From Phalacrocorax aristotelis (taxonomy: Eukaryota; Chordata; Aves; Suliformes; Phalacrocoracidae), in assembly GCF_949628215.1 (NCBI RefSeq), contig NC_134297.1:4960001-5024000 (forward strand): a stretch of 64,000 nucleotides of DNA, written 5' to 3'. The position numbers and the translations under genes were made by a program. Shown one piece after another: positions 35,401 through 47,800 of this stretch; the stretch's first letter is position 1; each line of letters opens with the position of its first letter. The notes under the pieces were generated by a model. That model ran no database searches, was not told where the DNA came from, and was given only the letters and a program-made list of their open reading frames with translations.

Positions 35401-38400
35401 CCTGGCCCTGTTGCAGGCTTGGCTGCAGTGAAAAGGTAGTTTGCAATAAGGCAGAAATTTATACGTGAATTTATAGCCAGAAGCTCTTCAGCTTGAATTA
35501 CCTGCATATCTGCTCTCAGTGCCTCTGAAATACAAAGCAACTAATTCCAGGCTTCCGCAGCACGTGTTGGAAGTGGCGTTGTGGGAAGGAGTGCGGAGGA
35601 GGCACCACGTGTGAATTTTCAGTGTGCTAAAAGCATTCTGCCTCCCCTAAGCAGGAGCAGCACCGTTGTGCTCCCACGGCAATGGATGCTCTTTGCTGCC
35701 TGTCCGGAGCACCTCTCAGCATGGAGACGTGCACACTGTCAAGCAACTCTGACAACAGCTCCTGCAAAGCAGTTTTTACTTCAGTGGTGTCTTCAGGGAC
35801 TTGACCTTATAACAGCTGGTGTTTTCAAAAGTAATGGGGAATTTGGATGCCTGCATAGGTATTTTTTTCCAGCCTTTGAAAAAGCCCTGCTTTAAGATGC
35901 TTGATGTTTGCTATTGAAAAAGAAAAAAATACGGTTTTGAAAACTAAATCCCTTTTTAAGGTGTTTAGGGTAGACAGTGGTGGCTTGCTGCAGCAGGAGA
36001 GGGCTAGCTTGCTCACTAGCTCTGCAAGGCTTCTTTTTCCCCCTTTTTTTATGCATTAGAATGAGGTTATTAATAACTCTTTTTAAATAGAGCAGGATAT
36101 ATTTCTTTTCAGGGGTGAAAAAGGGAAGAGCTCAGTAATTAAAAGTCAGTGCTGATGGCTATGAAGCCAGGTCTCAGGTACAGAGCTGGCGGGCTGCCTT
36201 CCAGCTGATGCTGCAGGGTGTGCGCCACGTGCGGCAGGCCCTGACCCACAGCTGAGCGGGGCGGTGAGCCCTGCTTCGCTCCCCCGGCCTCGTCTCCCCG
36301 GCGAGTCAAGAGGCAACAGTGTGTGGGAGGTGAGCAGCCTCATCTCCAGGTCTGGAATTGGGAACATATTGCAGAGACAGCTGGGAGATAAAATTAGGGT
36401 TTGTGGCTTGCCGGGCACAGCTCTTCATATCTGATGGTCATATCTGTGAACTTTCCCGGGTGCCAATGTGATGGGAGGCAGCCCCCAGTGTATCCCACCA
36501 GCCTGGGGTTCTCAGGTGCACCCACGGCATCCCACGCCCTGAATTTAGACAGTGTATGAAAGGCTGGGACTTCTCTCAGCCGCTAGCAACAAAAGCTGCG
36601 AACTGCGTGGCGGTGAGGTAATCTTACTAGAGCATTAGCAAGCGTTGCAGTCTATTTTCTGACAGCCACGTCCGTTCTTTCATCACCCAGCTATCTTACG
36701 CATGTTTAGCTTGTTAGGCTGCCTTGGGTAGGGGGAGAAGGCAAGTCCACAGTGAGCCTGGTGTTAGCTTGACATGTTTGGCTCAATGATTCAGTCTTGC
36801 AGGTCCTGAAACAGCAGCCTTCACCGGCCTGCTGGTTGGAAAGGTGAGGCTTGGTCATTATGGCCTGCCGCCTCTCTTACGTGAGGAATCGTGTGGAAAC
36901 GCGTGGCTTCAAACCCTCCGGACAAAGCCTAGGCAAAGCCTATTATGGAGATGTGGAATTTAGTCCAATCATGTTGAAATTGGGTCATCCTTTGTTAGCG
37001 TCACTTTTTCAAATCTATGGAAGTCAGCGGTGTACAAAATATTCACACCACAGAGGTGGAAATAGAGAGCCTGGAAATATGTCTGTCTCCGACAATGTTG
37101 ATGGTGTCTTAGATGAGCAAAGGGGATAACTCAAGGTACGGTTGTGTTACCAGTGCGAGAAGACTTGATGGAGAAGCCCTTAAACGAGCTAATTGCTGGA
37201 GCACTCTTTCCCCAGCACTCATTCAGCGTTCACCCACAAGCAACCTTAAAGAAAATCAAACAACTTTTCATGGGTGTCATCAGCATTTCTCCTAAGAAAA
37301 CAACTCCCAGTTGTCTTTCTATTTTGGAAGTGGGCTGTAAGTCAAACAGCTTTTCATCTTGATGGAGATGCTTTTTAAAAACCATGTGTGAAGCGCAGCC
37401 GTTTATCAAGAAGTATTGGGTGCTGTAAATGCTTTCTCATCCAAGACCTGAGTCAACCCACAGCTTTTCTGGCTTGACAGAGAGTCTGGGCCAAGCATTG
37501 CCAACCCCAACTGATAGACCGGTGTGTCCTCTGAAAGCATTAAGGGCGGCGCTGCCTCTGCGACAGACAGGATTTCCTGCGTGGCCAGGCCAAGACTGAT
37601 GAGACTCTCCCAGGCACCAGGGATCGACATCTTGTCACTTTCTGTTGCCAAGTGCATGACACATTTTTTGTTTCTGCCTTGCTTATCCCAAGAAGATTGC
37701 AAAGCCCAGGTTCAACCCCCTTCAGAAGCACTGTAATGAAGGGATGCCTGCCCCTTCCAAGGCATTCCCCTGCATGTCCTTGGAGCAACGAGGAAAGCAA
37801 GTGCAGTGACTGTAGCTAAGGATCTTTGAGAAATCCTGGGCAGCGCTTGGGCACAGTGGTGACAATTGCAGTGTAAGAGCCTGAACAGGAAAGCAAACAC
37901 GTTTAGGACAATGCATTAAATCTTTTAAGGATGTAACAAAAGATCTGCCTTGCTGTTGGAAGCAGTGAAATCTTGGGACTAGGCAGCTCAGTCAGCATAA
38001 AACAGCAGGGCCATCACATCTCCCGTCCTGTTTCTAGCTCTGACCACCTCTACTGGTGTCTGCAGAGGTGGAGCAGCATGGGGGGAAGATTAATCTGGAG
38101 AAGAGAAAGTTTCTGCTGCATGTTAAAATTTGGCTGAATCTCTGAAACTCAAGGGTTTATATGTTTTCCAAACTGGTGGGTGGTTCATTCTAATTCTGGA
38201 TATGCAGTTTATTCACATACACAACTAATCCTTTTTCGAATCCTGTTAAGTTCTTGTTCTTCTTAGTATCCTGTGGCAATAAGTTACAGAAGCTAATTGT
38301 GCTTGTGTTGAGCTCCCTTGATCCACTTTGCTCACGCTTGCTTTAAATTTTAAGTGTTGTTCTGAGAAGCTTGGTTAATGTTATATTTTTCTGTGAGATA

Positions 38401-38714
38401 ATCTGTGTTCTTGATCCCATTTGTTGCAACAGGGCTGAAGGGCTCAGGACTGGAAGGGGAGAGTAGGTCAAGTTTTGCTTCAGCTGTTGCAAGGTTGGGG
38501 AAATTCTGCAATCTCTGTGCCTCAGTTTCTCTAGCAGCTGGGAAAACACAAGGGGTGGCCCCTGTTTGTGTAGCCAAAGTAGTAGTAGTGACAGAACTAC
38601 TCTTTGTAGGTGAAGCTGGACAAAAGTATTGAGTGGAAAAACAGCCTCCTAAAACCAAGCTTCCTTTCCAGGCTTTTCCAATATTTCTGATTTTTCCTAT
38701 TTTTTTGTGTTAAC

Positions 38715-38749
38715 AAAAAAAAAAAAAAGAAAGAAAGAAAGAAAAAAAA
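38715..38749. repeat. A-rich / (GAAA)n simple repeat
   Basis: A run of A, then four GAAA units, then a second A run. It could be the poly(A) tail of an old retroposed sequence, but no recognisable body precedes it. Confidence 0.85.
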
Positions 38750-39519
38750 TAACAACATGGTATTTCTCTATTTTTGGCCACAGGAATGATTTTAATTTTT
38801 TAAAAGAAGGAAACAAAGGCTGGATGAAGAGGTGATGCAAACCATCACACTCCGTTGCAGACCCAGTCTGCATTGGCTCAACATTTTTGATTCCCCTGGA
38901 CGAATCCGATTCTCCTCTAGCTGGCAGACTGGTAATAGCGGTCTGAAACATTCTGAATCATCCTCACTCCCTTTCTTGACCTGCAATTCAAGCTTCGGAT
39001 TGTACAAATCAGCTCTAGCTCAAGGCTGATGCATTGCCCGTTGCAGCAGCGTGCGGCCGTCTGGGAGGGCTGGGCTGCAAAGCCTCTGTCCTTTTCTCCC
39101 ACAAGGCGGGAGAATCTGAGGTTGAGGTTAGCACCCCTGATTAAATCCTCAAAGAACAAGCAATTCTGCGTGCTCATTACTCAGTTCTGCCTATGTTCTG
39201 CTTAATAACTAAACAGTAATTAGCTCCACAGTTTTGCTACTATACTTATAATAGCCCCCATTAAAGTTATGGGGTTTTTAGGCAGTAATGGCTTACAGAG
39301 TAATTAACGAGCAAGAGGCTTTTATTACTACCTTTATTTTTAGTCTGTGCTTTACAAGCCTTTTCTGCCAAATACCAAAATCCGAGACAGAGGCTTGTCG
39401 TGGCCGTCCCCTGCCATGCGGCGTGGAGAGGAGCAGGGCTGCGGACGGAGCACCCGGGGCCAGCCACCAGCGTCCCCTGCGTCTGCCGTGCAGTGCAATT
39501 GCACGGGAGAGCCGTGATT

Positions 39520-39585
39520 GCCCTGTGCCTCAGTTTCCTCATCTGAAAAGTGGGCGTGACAGTGCTGCGCTCATATGCCCGCAGT
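39520..39585 (+). repeat. MIR-like SINE core fragment
   Basis: 'ccctgtgcctcagtttcctcatctgaaaagtgggcgtgacagtgctgcgctcat' closely follows the most conserved part of the MIR consensus (tgtgcctcagtttcctcatctgtaaaatgggg). Only the core is recognisable. Confidence 0.5.
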
Positions 39586-42500
39586 CGTCGTCTGCGCAAG
39601 GCGACCGGCTCAGGCGTGTGAACTTGGATTCAGAAATTCAGAAGGGTTTGTTGGGTGGCAGGGGTTGTGGTCCAGCCGCTCAGTGGATTGAGGTGGGCTG
39701 AGGGGGGACCAGCTCTGGCTTGTGCCCCTCCTGCGTCATTTTTCAGCAGAGATCAGAACCAGTTGCTATTGCGAAGGTGAAAGAAACCCTGTGTTTAGGT
39801 TTAAGGGATACTTTGCCCAGGGGGAAAAGCTATTAGTGAGAATACACTTTGGATCCTAAAGTATGACTGTTTATTTTCTTTGTAAAGCTTTTGTGTAGGA
39901 TTTGGCTGTGTTTGTTATTTCCTGGCTGTTTTGTAACACGAGTAACTGTTTGGGATGTTTGTTTGGCTTTTGTGTGTGTGTTTTTCTTACATGTAGACAA
40001 TAGTTGTACTCCGGTGACTTATGTATATATACAAATTCAACTCAAGCAGTTCTTTTGTTTAGCATGTTCTAAATCGCTTCTGTTCAACACGGGGAAACCG
40101 AGGGGTAATGATGCTGGGGCAGATCAGCCCCAGAGGAAGAACGAAGGTAAAAACTGACTAGAAACCAGATTGCAGATCAAATCAGCGTTTCCTACAGAAG
40201 TGTCAGAGCTGACGCCAATTAACTTGATTTAAAAAAAGAACCTTCGGTGTTTAATAATCCAGCATGTTACTGACACGTGGCTCCAGGATTTATAAAAGCT
40301 TTTTTATTAGATGAGTGCCCTTTTAATATTGTCATGCCTTGACACCACTGCCCTCTGCCGGAGGATGTGAAATCTCTTCCACTGTGTGGCATAGCCCTTC
40401 TGCTTGCAGTGCGTCAAAATATATTTCTGCCAAGGAAAGTCTTTCCAAACTATGCAAAACACCTTTATTTTAGAAGTATTTTAACCCCAAAGTCGCTTAC
40501 ATTTGAGCTGGTCTTCTGTGTCTTTTGCCTGATTTTTCAAAACCGCAAAAAGGAAGTATACTTTCTGTAGTGGAAAATGGAGTTTGATCTTTTTAATTAA
40601 TTCTTGTTTAAATTTGCTCCTCCTCCTTCTTTTCTCTGTGGAGGAGGAGATAGCAGAAGCTGAAAACTGACAATCTGAACAAAGCCAGGTTTTGTTTTGA
40701 ATGTTTTCAGTGGGAAAAGGGGAGTGGTATTATGGTGGGGCGGGGTAGAGTGAATGCCTTGAAGAGGAGTATAATTTTCCCCAGACTAATTTTTGGCTAG
40801 CCTCACTTGCGCGGTGAACAGCAACAAAAAGCATCGTCTGGCTTTGGTAGCAAGGGGTTTTTTGGATGCAGAGCAAGGCGTCTGTCTTGGGCTGTGAAGC
40901 TGTGACTTCTCTCACCAGCAGTGTAAAATCACAGGTGACCGTGTATTTCCTAGCTGATGTTACTCGCAGGAGACAATGGATTTCCCCTCTTGCAGCTTTA
41001 ACGTGTGACGGTGAGGTGGGAGCGTGGCTTTGTTACACCGAGAACTGGCATCACCCTGCACTGAGGCCCTCAATTGCGTTGGTGTGTTGGGAGGGGACAC
41101 ACTTGAAATACTTTATCAGGATCCAGATTTCATAGTGCTCACAGCAGCCCCAAGAGACTTCTTACGATGTCCTTCAGTCAGGCTTCTCAGGGTCATCAAT
41201 AAAGTCAAATTGCTCCAGGAATTAACAGTGAGCAAACGTCTTTGCTGCAGAGCAGGGTACGTGGTACACCGCGGATGCCGACAGGCAGCTCGGTGTGCAG
41301 AAGCGTGGGTCAGAACTGGGGGTCAGGCTGTGGTCTGCGGCTCCACACTCTCCTCATCACCATCTGGGATTCGGATTTATATTGGGGTTGTGTCCCTTTG
41401 GGCGCATGCATGGGGAAGGGAACATTAATTACAGCCACTGCGCGCGGGGTATATGATTCGCATCTTCAGCCCGCAGTCGCTGATGGCGCAGAAGGAGCTC
41501 AGCGTTTGGCCATGGGGAGGAAGCCTTCCCATGGCTCAGAGCGCCGTCCCCGGCAGCTCTTGGCTGCCAGCCCCAGCAGAGCTGCAGGGCAAAGCCGACA
41601 GCTCTCTGCTGGGGCACGAGTGGGCCGTGTTGGCCCTTGGCAGCTGGAGCACAAAAGTGACAAGATGATTGACCAGGGAGCTGCTAAATGCTCTGTAGCA
41701 AATTAAAAGGAATTGATCCTGAAGAGACCAATGCACAAATCATTGGAGCCTGCTCATGTTCCCCTGTGTTGAGGGGATGGAAATCAGAGTAGCACCCCAG
41801 CCCAAAGGTGCCCATTTCCATCACACACAGCCCAGGGCCAGCCTGTCCTATGGGAGGACGCTGATGGGTTGAGTCTGGATTGGCAAGAGGCAAGGAAAAG
41901 GCATCTTTAAGGTAAGAGCACTGTATTCGGAGGAAGCTGCCCTTGACAAATGGGGCATTTGATGCATGCCAGCCCCTGTGGCAGCTTGCCAGAAGCCGTG
42001 AATTGACTCTGCATGGCTCTTTTAGCAGGTCATTTCCTCCCACCCCCTACTCAGTGGCAGAGTCCTTTCCTTGGTGCATTTGCAGCCAAGGCACTTTACC
42101 AGGCAAGGTGTTCAGTCTTTTCAGAGCTGCCCCTTACGGCTCTGCCCTACAGGGATGCTCAAGGGACATGTTCTGTCTTTATTAGAGGATTTAAAGGATG
42201 CTGGTGCTCAGTGCCCTCTGTTCAGGCACTGACAGCAACTGCAGGGACAGCAAGGATGAGGCCAGATGCTCTTTCCTGAGGGCACTGTGTGCTTTGGCAG
42301 TGCTAGGCCAGTGGGATTTCTCTGGCTCCGAGAGCTGGACAGGCATGCAGCAGAAGCCTGATGTTTGCTGGAATAATTCCTCCTCTTCCTCCCTGGTTTA
42401 TTTTGTCTGGATGAGGCTGCTTTCTCCCATTCTGAAAAAAATTAGGGGCAAATCCATGTTGCTGGGAGAAGTTTCCTTGGAAGTCTGCAGGGCGTCCGGC

Positions 42501-44407
42501 TGCAAAGAGCATATCCTTGGGCTGTGAAAAGCTCTTTCCTTCTGGTTTCCCATACATGACTGCAGGAAACCCTACTTTCCATAGAGTCAGATGTGTTTGG
42601 TGGTTGCTTTAGAGGTTTGTGGTTGTTTCCTCTGGAGACCCTTCCAGGAGACTGGCTCCCTCTTATCACCCTCACTAGCTGCAGTTTGTCCTGATCCACC
42701 ACAAACTCCTTTCATTTCCTAAATGCAGTTTGCCAGCACATCAGCTGATTGTGTCTTCTGATGAGGGTCTCCTGAGTGAGGCTTTGCCTCTGTGCCGGAG
42801 GAGGGTGGGTGCACGCGACGAGGGTGGGTCCCCAGCTCCATAGATGCTGGCACCGTGATCTATGGTACAGGCTTTTGCGAAGGAGGTGGCAGGTCTCTCC
42901 CTGGTGCGAGACCTCTGGGTGGGGAACTGGCTGTTTGCTAGACTTGGCTGGAAATTTTTTGATGAGTTAGGTTTTTCGATGTGTGGGGAAAAAATGGATT
43001 AGCTGAAACTTTAGTTGAAGGACATTTACATGTCCCTTTTAAGGACAAAAGCCAACCTGTGTTTTCCCTACCCCCTGTTTTCCCTGCTATATTAATATCT
43101 CTGTGATTGAATTGCTAATTTGGAAGAACCAGGTTCTGTCCAGCAATTTCAATATCGCTTGCTTGCACTTTAAAAGGAAAACCCATCAGTTCTTGGAGCC
43201 ATTTCACTTCAAGTCTTCCACTGGGCTCAGTGCCGGAGGCTGACTGTACAGCCCAGTGGCCAAGGCATGGCCAAGGGAAATTCAGATCTATCCAAATAGA
43301 GCTAATAACGGATTTGAACCTGATCTCTCCATGACTGCCTCATGCAACCAAGAAAGAGCAAGCTCCAAGGGTCTCGGAAAAAACATTTGCAAAGTACCAT
43401 CATATCTACAGCCCAAGCTTGAGGGGCTCCCCTCTGATTTAAGGAGGGGGTCTGATAGTTTCCAGGGCACTAGCGGCAGTGGCAGTGACTCGCCAGCCAG
43501 AGGCCGTGCAGTGGGAGATCAGTACTTTTCCCCAGAGCAGACTGCTCCCCGCCTTCGACTGCGGTATTCTCAGGGCTCTCCCTTGTCTGCAATGCAGCCC
43601 TTTTAGCAGCGGGATAATGCATTCCCCCACATGGGAACCGTGGTACTAAACTGCTACCCATGTTTGCAAACTGTCCACCGTGCGTGTCCCTGCTAAGTGA
43701 TGTACTTTGCTTGCCAAGATACTTGGATAAAATACAGTCTGCTTAAATCTTGTATGTGCTTGTATTGAATCAAACTAAGCCATTGTGGCAGTTTAATATA
43801 CTCCAGTCGCAACACCTCTGAGATGGAAGAAATGAACCTGAACAGGCCATTGGAAGCCTGATTTAAAACCGGCTGCATCAAAGATGCCAGTGGGATGGTC
43901 TGAGCTGAGTGGATTACAGTGATGGGCAAAGCGCAGGGTCACTGGCTTCGCTGGAGCTGTATTCCCAAGAGCAAAGGTGCAGTCACCCTGCGAGCTCTGC
44001 CTGGCAGCGGCAGTGGGCCGGGCGGGTCAGAGTACTTGCTGATGTGTCAGGCGAGTAATGTGGTCATTATGGTCCCTGCTTCCTCCTAGGGGCTTGGCCT
44101 TAGCACGCGGTGTTGTGAGGCTTGGCTGGCTTGTGGATGAAAGGTCCTTTTCTGCTGGGGGATGGTTCAGACACTGCGGTAATGAGCAACTTTTGCTTGG
44201 CTGGAGCAAGGGACTTGCTTGACAAGTGGATGCAAAAGAAAGCAAGGCTCTGGACACCCAGGAGGCATCTCTCTGTGGGGGGGTGGGACACATTTCTGTT
44301 GCTCACTGCCCCAGTTTGATTCGTTCTTCTCGAGGAGGATTTGTGGAGTCTATGCAGCAGCTCCCTAGTTCGCTTCTCTGTCTACTCACTTTTGCTCTGT
44401 GTTGCAG

Positions 44408-44526
44408 GTTTCCTTCCAAATGAGTCCCTGAGGTTCCTGCTGGCAGCTCCAGCAGTGTCCTGTAGAAGTGCCCTCCTGCTCCTGATCTCAGCAGCTGAGG
44501 CTCCTCCAAACCTGCTTCTGCAATGG
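44408..44526 (+). CDS. B3GAT1: B3GAT1 5' exon carrying the long-isoform start codon
   Basis: A strong acceptor (cttttgctctgtgttgcag) ends at 44407. The exon is mostly 5' UTR. It ends in ATGG|GTGGGT: ATG at 44523-44525 plus one base before a donor at 44527. Joined to the acceptor at 44682, this reads M-GNEELWVQSVLE-MPKRRD, the extended cytoplasmic tail that I recall for the long GlcAT-P isoform of mammals. The ATG has G at -3 and G at +4 (strong context), and an in-frame TGA at 44496 lies upstream, so this is the first in-frame Met. A second, better donor, CTG|GTAAGA, begins at 44544. Its use would place a TAA four codons after this ATG and leave the short isoform as the product. Only the last four bases of the exon are coding. 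Confidence 0.6.
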
Positions 44527-44681
44527 GTGGGTTGTAAGCACTGGTAAGACCTACGAGTCGTGTCGCCTTTGCTGCTCTCTCCCTCTCTCGCGTTCTCTCT
44601 CTCTGTCCTTGTTCCTTCTTGCCCATTTATTTCTGTTCTCCATGTGCTCTGCTGTTCTGTCTCTGGGGTTTTCACTGTCAG
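44527..44681 (+). other. B3GAT1: Very short pyrimidine-rich B3GAT1 intron with alternative donors
   Basis: This is a 155-base intron if donor 44527 (GTGGGT) is used, or 138 bases if donor 44544 (GTAAGA) is used. It contains a dense CT tract (ctctccctctctcgcgttctctctctctgtcc, about 44576-44607), which matches PTB-type binding sites in character, and ends at acceptor ttttcactgtcag. If retained, a third in-frame ATG at 44609 would precede the enzyme with a hydrophobic stretch. Regulation by PTB-family proteins is inference. Confidence 0.5.
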
Positions 44682-44716
44682 GTAATGAGGAGCTGTGGGT
44701 CCAGTCAGTCTTGGAG

Positions 44717-44828
44717 ATGCCGAAGAGACGAGACATCCTGGCTATCGTGCTGATAGTTCTGCCCTGGACACTACTAATCACCGTCTGGCACCAGAGCACC
44801 ATTGCTCCACTGCTTGCAGTGCACAAGG
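44717..44828 (+). CDS. B3GAT1: B3GAT1 coding exon 1 (short-isoform start, membrane anchor)
   Basis: Encodes residues 1-37 and the first base of codon 38: MPKRRD, then the hydrophobic anchor ILAIVLIVLPWTLLITVW and the start of the lumenal stem. The transcribed exon begins at 44682, after the acceptor ttttcactgtcag, and its 35 bases before this ATG (GT AAT GAG GAG CTG TGG GTC ...) are coding in the long isoform. The ATG at 44717 has G at -3 but C at +4, a moderate context. The exon ends AAGG|GTGAGA at 44828, in phase 1. Confidence 0.95.
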
Positions 44829-47800
44829 GTGAGAGAAATCAAACCAGCCCATGCCAAGCCTGTGCATCCCTCCCTCATCCTCATCTCCTCTCTCATTTCA
44901 TTTCTCCATGGCAGCCATGCTCATCTCAGCTCCCAGCCCATGCTCATGCAGAAGCCTCCTCACTTCTGCTGTAGGAACAACAACCCAGTGATCATGGGGG
45001 TTCTTCAGAGACATCAAACTCCAAGCCATGTGATATGCTTACTGCACTTGGAGAGCTCTTCATAGACTAAACCCAGAGTACTGGAGGAAGATGCTTTTCT
45101 TTGTTCCCTGATGACCCGTAAGAGGAGTCCCTTCCTGCTGGCCTTTGCAGCGTTCTGCACACAAGTTGGTCCAGCAGGAAAGCTGCAAAAAACAGAGGAG
45201 AGGAAACAAAGCTGCCACTTGAGACAGCGGCTCTGGGAGACATGAGGCAAAGAGCATTTTTAAGTGTCCTCAGGAAAGCAGCAAACTGGTGCTCTTGCAC
45301 TTGAAGGAGAAGGCAAGAGCCAGCATCTCACCTGATTGTTTGGTGGAGCTACAATGCTATGAGAGAGTCAGCTTCCATGCTACCTGTCACACAGAGCATT
45401 AGACAGAGCCCTGGCCCAAATCAGATGAATGCAGGAAGTTCTGAGGGACCCTCTCTGGCCAGAAGGGTTTATCCTTAGTGTTTATCCTGTTCTTGGCGTA
45501 GCAGCAATATCTAAGGGCTGTGAGAGCTCTTGGGGGCTGGAAGAAGACATGCTGCCTACTGAGGTTCTTCATTCTTGGTTCTGCCCTTCTGCCAAGCATC
45601 AGGGCAGGTGGGTCAGCTTGGGAAGCTTGTCTGCAGGGAAGAAGGCCAGCTCATTTTCCCTCCCTGGTCCCTTTCTCTGGGAGGTTCTCCCCACTTTTCA
45701 TTTCAGTGTGTCCACCCATCCTCCACAGTTGTTTATCCTTTTGCTGAACAGTCTGATGTGCAATTTGAATTGCCATAAGTTCAGTCTGTCCCGAGCAGCC
45801 TCACCTTTCCCCCTGCAGGTCTGACAGCCACCCATGAGGCTGTGGGCAGTTCTTAAGGGAAAAATGACTGCGATCCCCTCTGGAAGGTGGACAGTGTTTC
45901 AGAGGATGAGGGACCTACTGGGCTCTAAAACAGGATTTGAAAGGCTCCTAAGAATACACTGCCTGTATACACTTTGATTCAATGCCCTAAAAACTAGGAG
46001 CTGTTTTTTGTGAATGGCCATGGACACTGAAGTTACAGCACAGAGTCTGCACTGCTCTGACTCAGCCCTGGACTTACCGATGACCTTGGTAAGACTCTTC
46101 CTCCACCTCTGCCTCTCTGAGCCCCCAGTGGAAAATAAGCAGTGATAGAGACCAACCTGAAAGCTCTTGGGAGAAATCATTTTGCTCTTGTAATGTGTTT
46201 CTGACATCCTTTGGTAGCAGGTGCTGAAAGAGATGTGCCTCTATACGCTAGCGAGCACAGAACGGCATGTGTGACATGCCATGATTTACAGCTGAGGGTT
46301 TGACCTGCAGGGGTTTGCAAACCGTCTCAAGCACCGTCCTGGCTAATTACATCTGTGTCTGTGTCCAATGCATTTTGCAGATTTATTTTTGAATTGATTC
46401 CAGCGTTCTCTGCTTTCAGAGAGCCCTGCTAGGTGATGCTGATGTGCTTTGCCTTGTATAGGGCCTGATACCAACACGTGCAGGACAGCTTGTCCCTGTC
46501 CCCCCCTACCAGATACACATCCTCCCTTCATCAGTGCCACGGAGTATGAGGCCTTCATTCTGTTGAGGGCTGATATCAAAGTCTATGCTGCTGGAATAGT
46601 AACATGCTATGAAAAAACCATAGGTAGTACCCTGCTGGGTCAGATGTAATGTCTGTCTGTTCCCGTTCTTTCTCATCTGAAGTTCCTGGTAGTAGCTGGT
46701 GTTGCAAAATGTATTGCTCAAAGTATTATGTGCCCACTAGAGAACAGCTGGCTTATATCCTGAATGGAGGAGCCCCTTCATCTCTGCCATTCTTCCTAAC
46801 TGTAGACCATGGTATTCCTGCTGGTCTACAGTGGTATGAATGTGTGAAAATCGCACCCCGGGAAAGTGACAGGTGCGTGAACATTTTTTTCCCGTGAGCT
46901 GATTTTGAACAAGTCTCTCTGCAAGGATTTTATATGTTTGGTTCAGTGTATCCTATATATGTGCTGTTCATTGTTCACATCCGCACTCCTGAATGGGCTG
47001 TTATGTTCAGAGATTGGTAGGGTCTTTTTGAGGAGAGGTTAGTCAGAGGCAGGTGAAAGTCTCTGCAGGAAAAAGCCTACAATTACAGGCTTTAGTTTCT
47101 ACTCTGCATTTCTGGATTTGAAGTGTCTCTTTCCTCGCTTCCCTGTGCCCCATCCCAGGCCTGTCAGGAGAGCGGTGGGGTACTGCAGGATCCTGGCCAG
47201 ACGATGCTGCTGGGGCATCTTCAGTGCCTCGGTATTTTCCATCAGCTAGTTCCCTGCCTCCCAGCCCGGGTGCGCCGCTGCCTGAGTGCAGAGCCACGAG
47301 TCCTGTCCTGCTGAGCACGGTGCGCAGAGCACTGGAGCTCTTCAGGAATGACAGATCATCAATCCATGTTGCTATTTTCTTTATCTAGACCTAATTGCTG
47401 TACAAACCTGTCTCTTCTGGGTGCTTTTTGAAGTTGTTTATTCTGAGCACTCAACTGCAGCGTTGTCCTGGGCTGTCAGGCCTCGTTTGGCGCTGGTTTT
47501 CTAACAGCAGGAATTCTTTTCTCGTGTGTGTTTGTCCCTGATTCCTTTATTTATTTGTGTACTTATTTATTAAAGCCTCCATCCGAGCTTGTTTCCTTTC
47601 CTCTGAAACCATGAGGGTGACGTGCTATTTGCAAGCAGCCTGCTGGCTCAGTCGGGGCGGGGGGTGTTGGAGGACTGAGTCCATGCGGCTTTTTCTTCTC
47701 TCTCATACCCTTGCTCAGATGATGGTGGTGACTCCCGGCGTGATCTCGCTGCAGGCTTGGACTCCAAGGAATACTGCTTGTCGGACCGGGACATTGTGGA

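Larger units (their letters stand above)
22736..44407 (+). other. Probable long 5' intron of B3GAT1; no coding gene seen
   Basis: About 21.7 kb with no supportable coding exon on either strand. It contains a CR1-like 3' end near 29335-29410, MIR-like pieces (26575-26680, 38500-38560, 39520-39585), an A/GAAA simple repeat at 38715, two local CpG-richer patches (36180-36320, 39390-39500) and AT-rich motif clusters (33590-33665, 39165-39330, 40160-40340) that might be enhancers. Other non-coding first exons of B3GAT1 could be hidden here. If the 22.4-22.7 kb exon does not belong to B3GAT1, this stretch is intergenic. Confidence 0.45.

Noticed and set aside
43240-43340. tRNA-like pattern (cagtggccaaggcatgg ... 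gatttgaacctgatc)
   Set aside because: It has a vague B-box-like piece but no cloverleaf, no anticodon stem and no terminator. At most a degraded SINE head.
44609-44974. 121-codon frame beginning MFLLAHLFLFSMCS and reading into MPKRRD
   Set aside because: Its first 24 codons are the short intron 44527-44681 (polypyrimidine tract and acceptor). It would be made only if that intron were retained, so it is not annotated as the normal start.
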